Assembly: GCF_015207105.1 (NCBI RefSeq)
Contig: NZ_JADEXO010000024.1
Span: forward strand, 1 to 59,814
Source of the DNA: a cf. Phormidesmis sp. LEGE 11477
GTDB taxonomy: Bacteria > Cyanobacteriota > Cyanobacteriia > Phormidesmidales > Phormidesmidaceae
DNA length: 59,814 bases
Direction of reading: 5' to 3'
Shown here: piece by piece, positions 57,548-59,814 of the stretch
Numbering within the stretch: position 1 is the first letter of the stretch
Layout: every line of letters begins with the position of its first letter
Notes under the pieces: model-generated
Databases searched by the model: none
What the model saw: only the letters and a program-made list of their open reading frames with translations
What the model was told of the DNA's origin: nothing
Position numbers and translations under genes: made by a program

Positions 57548-57787
57548 ATGATCCAAACTATCAAAGCCAAAGCAACTGTCCAACCTGGTGGCCTAGTTGA
57601 AGTGCATTCAGATGAATTACCGGAAGGGGCTACTGTGGAAGTCATCGTACTGGTAGAAGCAGCCTCTGAAGAGCCGAAAAAGCCTTTGAAAAACCTGAGT
57701 GACTTTATAGGAGCTGCTAAAGGTAGCTTTTCCAGCGTTGCCGAAATTGATGCTTACATTCGACAAGAGCGTGATTCATGGGATTGA
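57548..57787 (+). CDS. antitoxin-like protein of a PIN toxin pair
   Basis: 79 residues from ATG 57548 (the TTG at 57536 is less likely). N-terminal half MIQTIKAKATVQPGGLVEV followed by HSDELPEGATVEVIVLVE has the beta-strand pattern of small AbrB/SpoVT-like or related antitoxin DNA-binding folds, and the C-terminal half is acidic and helical (LSDFIGAAKGSFSSVAEID), typical of toxin-neutralising tails. Overlaps the PIN gene by 10 bases. Assignment follows from position and pattern. Confidence 0.75.
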   Translation: MIQTIKAKATVQPGGLVEVHSDELPEGATVEVIVLVEAASEEPKKPLKNLSDFIGAAKGSFSSVAEIDAYIRQERDSWD

Positions 57788-58167
57788 TACAGCTACTGAA
57801 AGGCAACCGTATCTATCTAGACGCCAACATTTGGATTTATGCTTTGGAAAATGTTGCCGAATATAGCGTTTCGCTCACTGCTCTGTTCAAAGCTGCACAG
57901 ATGTATTCATTGACAATTGTTACTAGTGAACTAACGCTTGCAGAAATCTTGGTTAGGTCTATCAGAGACGGGGATATCCCTAAACAGACAGCCTATATTG
58001 AAGCCATCACAGCTACAAGTAACACGACTGCACTGCCTGTGAGTCGTAGCATTCTTTTGGAAGCCGCTAGGGTCAGAGTTAGTACAAAACTAAAATTGCC
58101 TGATGCGATTCATGCAGCGACTGCGCTTTCAACCGGCTGCACAACGTTTCTGACTAATGACAAGTAA
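57778..58167 (+). CDS. PIN domain ribonuclease, VapC-like toxin
   Basis: 129 residues. Seen: first acidic residue in IYLDANIWIYALE (about 12-24), Glu in SELTLAEILVR (about 50-60), Asp in KLPDAIHAATAL (about 104-115) and TFLTNDK at the C-terminus: the four-acid PIN site of VapC-type tRNA/rRNA-cutting toxins. Start ATG 57778 inside the antitoxin gene. Complete. A hairpin lies about 95 bases after the stop. Confidence 0.88.
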   Translation: MGLIQLLKGNRIYLDANIWIYALENVAEYSVSLTALFKAAQMYSLTIVTSELTLAEILVRSIRDGDIPKQTAYIEAITATSNTTALPVSRSILLEAARVRVSTKLKLPDAIHAATALSTGCTTFLTNDK

Positions 58168-58255
58168 TTTAGAAGCGTCCAAGGCTTACACACATTACTA
58201 ATGTCGCAAGTTCTGGCGGATTCTGATGCGGAAGCGTGAAATGCTCCTCATAAGC

Positions 58256-58290
58256 AAAAGCCCCTGACTGCGATGATTTTCAGTCAGGGG
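58256..58290 (-). terminator. terminator of the 58309-59589 gene
   Basis: Perfect 9-base stem CCCCTGACT/AGTCAGGGG (58261-58269 and 58282-58290). On the minus strand a T-run (CTTTTGC) follows it, so it ends the leftward transcript of the hypothetical gene. Confidence 0.75.
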
Positions 58291-58308
58291 GCGATGGTTG
58301 GTCTTTGG

Positions 58309-59589
58309 TTATGCTGCGATCGCAATATCCTCTGCTTCATCTACCAAAGACTCATCTCTGAGTTCAAAGTACAGCTCTAAATTTGCTACCGCGAGCGGCG
58401 AAGCTTTGCTTAGGTTCTGAGGGTTGAACGCTGTTAGAGATTCTAAGGCTGCTCTTTCGGCAATATACACTTCGCCCTGTCGCCGCCGCTCTGTACTAAA
58501 GGAATAGACGAGGCTTTCATGCAAAGCCTCGGGCACAAAATTAGACTTGGCTTCCTCATAAAGCGAGTACTCAATTGGCTTGTCGTCAGCAGGATCTTCT
58601 GTAGCGATGTCATTTTCAGTCTCTTCAGCGTCATCCTCGGTCAGCGCATTGAGTTGATTCATTTCTTCGCTAGAAAGCGTTTTAGACCATTCAATATGAT
58701 CATTCCAGGCATTGATAGCGACTAAATCGTGATTACGAATTCGAGTAAGTTCTGGAAATAAAAAGTCTAGCTCATCATCAGTTTTGACTTTATCTAAGGT
58801 GGCTACAGCGTCTTTACGGATAGTTGCATTGAGACTAATTAGGCGATCGCCCACCGTTTGCCATTCGCCCTGCATTTGATAAGTCATTGCGATCGCTTGC
58901 TCAATCACCCACACACATTCGCGCCGACGAACGTAAGCAATCGAACCAATACCGCTCATGAGCTGGCTATTATCATAATCAGACAGAGCCTGAAACATCA
59001 TATCTCTAGCCGCTTTGACCTCATCGTTGCGCGCCCTCAAGTCCTGCATGGTTACCGCAGAGGCAAGCCGATTCATTGCTTTGTCAAACAAGCCATAAGC
59101 TCTCGCTAAAATCGTCCGATGAGCCCTGAACTCTACATCTTCTGATACGTGCTGAATGTGCTCAATTAGTTCAGCGCCCTGGTCTGCAAATACCTGCTTG
59201 AGGTCAATAAATCCTTCTCTGACCTCGACTCGCATTTGCTGCACGTCCTTTCTGAGCTTGAGCGTTTGCCAAAGATTCACAGCCGACAGTGCCGCAACGC
59301 CCACGACACCTACGCCAATTACCGCCGTAGTCGCTTGCAATGTCGCTACTGAGGCAGAAAGCGCCTTGATTCCCTGGAGTGCTTTATGTCCCTGGTACAG
59401 TTGGCCTGCGCCCATCGCCATCGAGGGGATAGCCGTCAGAGGATTAAGTCCCATACCGATAGCGTGTGCGGCAAACTGACCTGTTGCAGCGTCTCGAACC
59501 ATTCCAATCGGCACGCCTGCTGCTGTCTCAACTGGAATGTATTTCCCGGCAGCGATTCCTGCCTGTATTAGGGGTGAAAAGTTGTACAT
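58309..59589 (-). CDS. hypothetical protein with hydrophobic helix
   Basis: 426 residues, family not recognised. Seen: a Gly/Ala-rich N-terminal half with a strongly hydrophobic stretch at about 84-112 (TTAVIGVGVVGVAALSAVNL), followed by LWQTLKLRKDVQQMRVEVRE and EGFIDLKQVFADQG, a heptad-like helical segment; then a long helical region (about 135-310) with Arg/Asp/Glu, and an acidic stretch (about 315-345, TEDDAEETENDIATEDPADD). Could insert a hydrophobic helix in a membrane, with the remainder cytoplasmic; I cannot say more. Follows a second, partial gene at the right edge by 22 bases, so both are in one operon. Confidence 0.7.
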   Translation of the reverse strand: MYNFSPLIQAGIAAGKYIPVETAAGVPIGMVRDAATGQFAAHAIGMGLNPLTAIPSMAMGAGQLYQGHKALQGIKALSASVATLQATTAVIGVGVVGVAALSAVNLWQTLKLRKDVQQMRVEVREGFIDLKQVFADQGAELIEHIQHVSEDVEFRAHRTILARAYGLFDKAMNRLASAVTMQDLRARNDEVKAARDMMFQALSDYDNSQLMSGIGSIAYVRRRECVWVIEQAIAMTYQMQGEWQTVGDRLISLNATIRKDAVATLDKVKTDDELDFLFPELTRIRNHDLVAINAWNDHIEWSKTLSSEEMNQLNALTEDDAEETENDIATEDPADDKPIEYSLYEEAKSNFVPEALHESLVYSFSTERRRQGEVYIAERAALESLTAFNPQNLSKASPLAVANLELYFELRDESLVDEAEDIAIAA

Positions 59590-59611
59590 AGTATCGCTCC
59601 TTTTAGTAGAT

Positions 59612-59814
59612 TTATTTGTGTTGGCTAAACGCTGTCGCAGTCAAATCGCTGAGAGCTGTCTCGATGGCCTTTAGCTGAAGGCTCTTTTGTTGAATAAGAG
59701 CTGACTCTGTTTCTTTTTGTGCCAAAGTCTCTTTTAGAACACTTTCCTGCTGTTCCAGTAGATTGCACAAAATAGAAATAGACGCGCTTGCTGCTTTATG
59801 AAAGTCCTGAGCCT
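59612..59814 (-). CDS. hypothetical coiled-coil protein (5' end outside window)
   Basis: C-terminal 66 residues of a gene that starts beyond the right edge; stop TAA at 59612-59614. The visible part is helical and rich in Glu, Gln, Leu and Lys with heptad spacing (NLLEQQESVLKETLAQKETE), i.e. coiled coil, ending ALSDLTATAFSQHK. 22 bases before the start of the following gene, so the two are cotranscribed. Family not recognised. Confidence 0.7.
   Translation of the reverse strand, partial: AQDFHKAASASISILCNLLEQQESVLKETLAQKETESALIQQKSLQLKAIETALSDLTATAFSQHK

Overview
This window is chromosomal DNA from a cyanobacterium, probably of the Leptolyngbya/Phormidesmis type; I cannot name the species. 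The evidence is the very frequent HIP1 octamer GCGATCGC and its variants, plus cyanobacterial marker genes: the SbtA/SbtB bicarbonate pair, GlgC, a high-light-inducible protein, a small protochlorophyllide-reductase-like (PCP_red) protein, plant-type ferredoxin, a DnaK2-like chaperone and an SLH-domain envelope protein. Most genes are housekeeping or envelope genes in short operons or single units on both strands, separated by recognisable hairpin terminators.

Layout. 1-4 kb: the 3' end of a Wadjet (Jet) anti-plasmid system, with jetC entering from the left edge and a complete jetD. 4-16 kb: a large unknown membrane protein, two sensor kinases with closely related catalytic cores, a ligase-associated DNA exonuclease, a cation efflux (CDF) transporter and an SLH/HEAT envelope protein. 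16-19 kb: DUF2237, MsrB, an alpha/beta hydrolase, a LysR regulator and the broken start of an acetyltransferase gene. 19-25 kb: the most unusual part, two tandem lipoxygenase genes. The larger one is a single 1362-residue polypeptide with a beta-trefoil-like domain, a class 3 lipase, a jacalin-like lectin, a LamG-like domain and a lipoxygenase. An intact acetyltransferase related to the broken one lies on the far side, so this block looks like an accessory insertion.

26-36 kb: inositol monophosphatase, ferredoxin, tRNA-Ser(GGA), an EamA transporter with an N-terminal coiled coil, glgC, a serine hydrolase of the beta-lactamase fold, gatA, and the sbtA-sbtB operon. 36.8-37.5 kb: a HEPN-MNT toxin-antitoxin locus with a degraded HEPN gene. 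37.7-49 kb: ilvC, an FTR1 iron permease, a 2-oxoglutarate dioxygenase, a MITE-like repeat, the ATP-dependent DNA ligase that normally accompanies the exonuclease at 9-10 kb, a LabA-like NYN protein, a ZIP-like membrane protein, an SDR, a Crp-family regulator and leuC. 49.4-59.8 kb: an intact HEPN-MNT pair, several small proteins, a CHASE2-GGDEF-EAL signalling protein, an Hlip, dnaK, a VapBC-like pair and two unknown genes running off the right edge.

The clearest functional groupings are the lipase-lipoxygenase module (one chain could release and then oxidise fatty acids), carbon handling (SbtAB, GlgC), branched-chain amino acid synthesis (IlvC, LeuC), and a scatter of defence or toxin-antitoxin loci. 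Domain calls come from reading motifs by eye; no database search was run.
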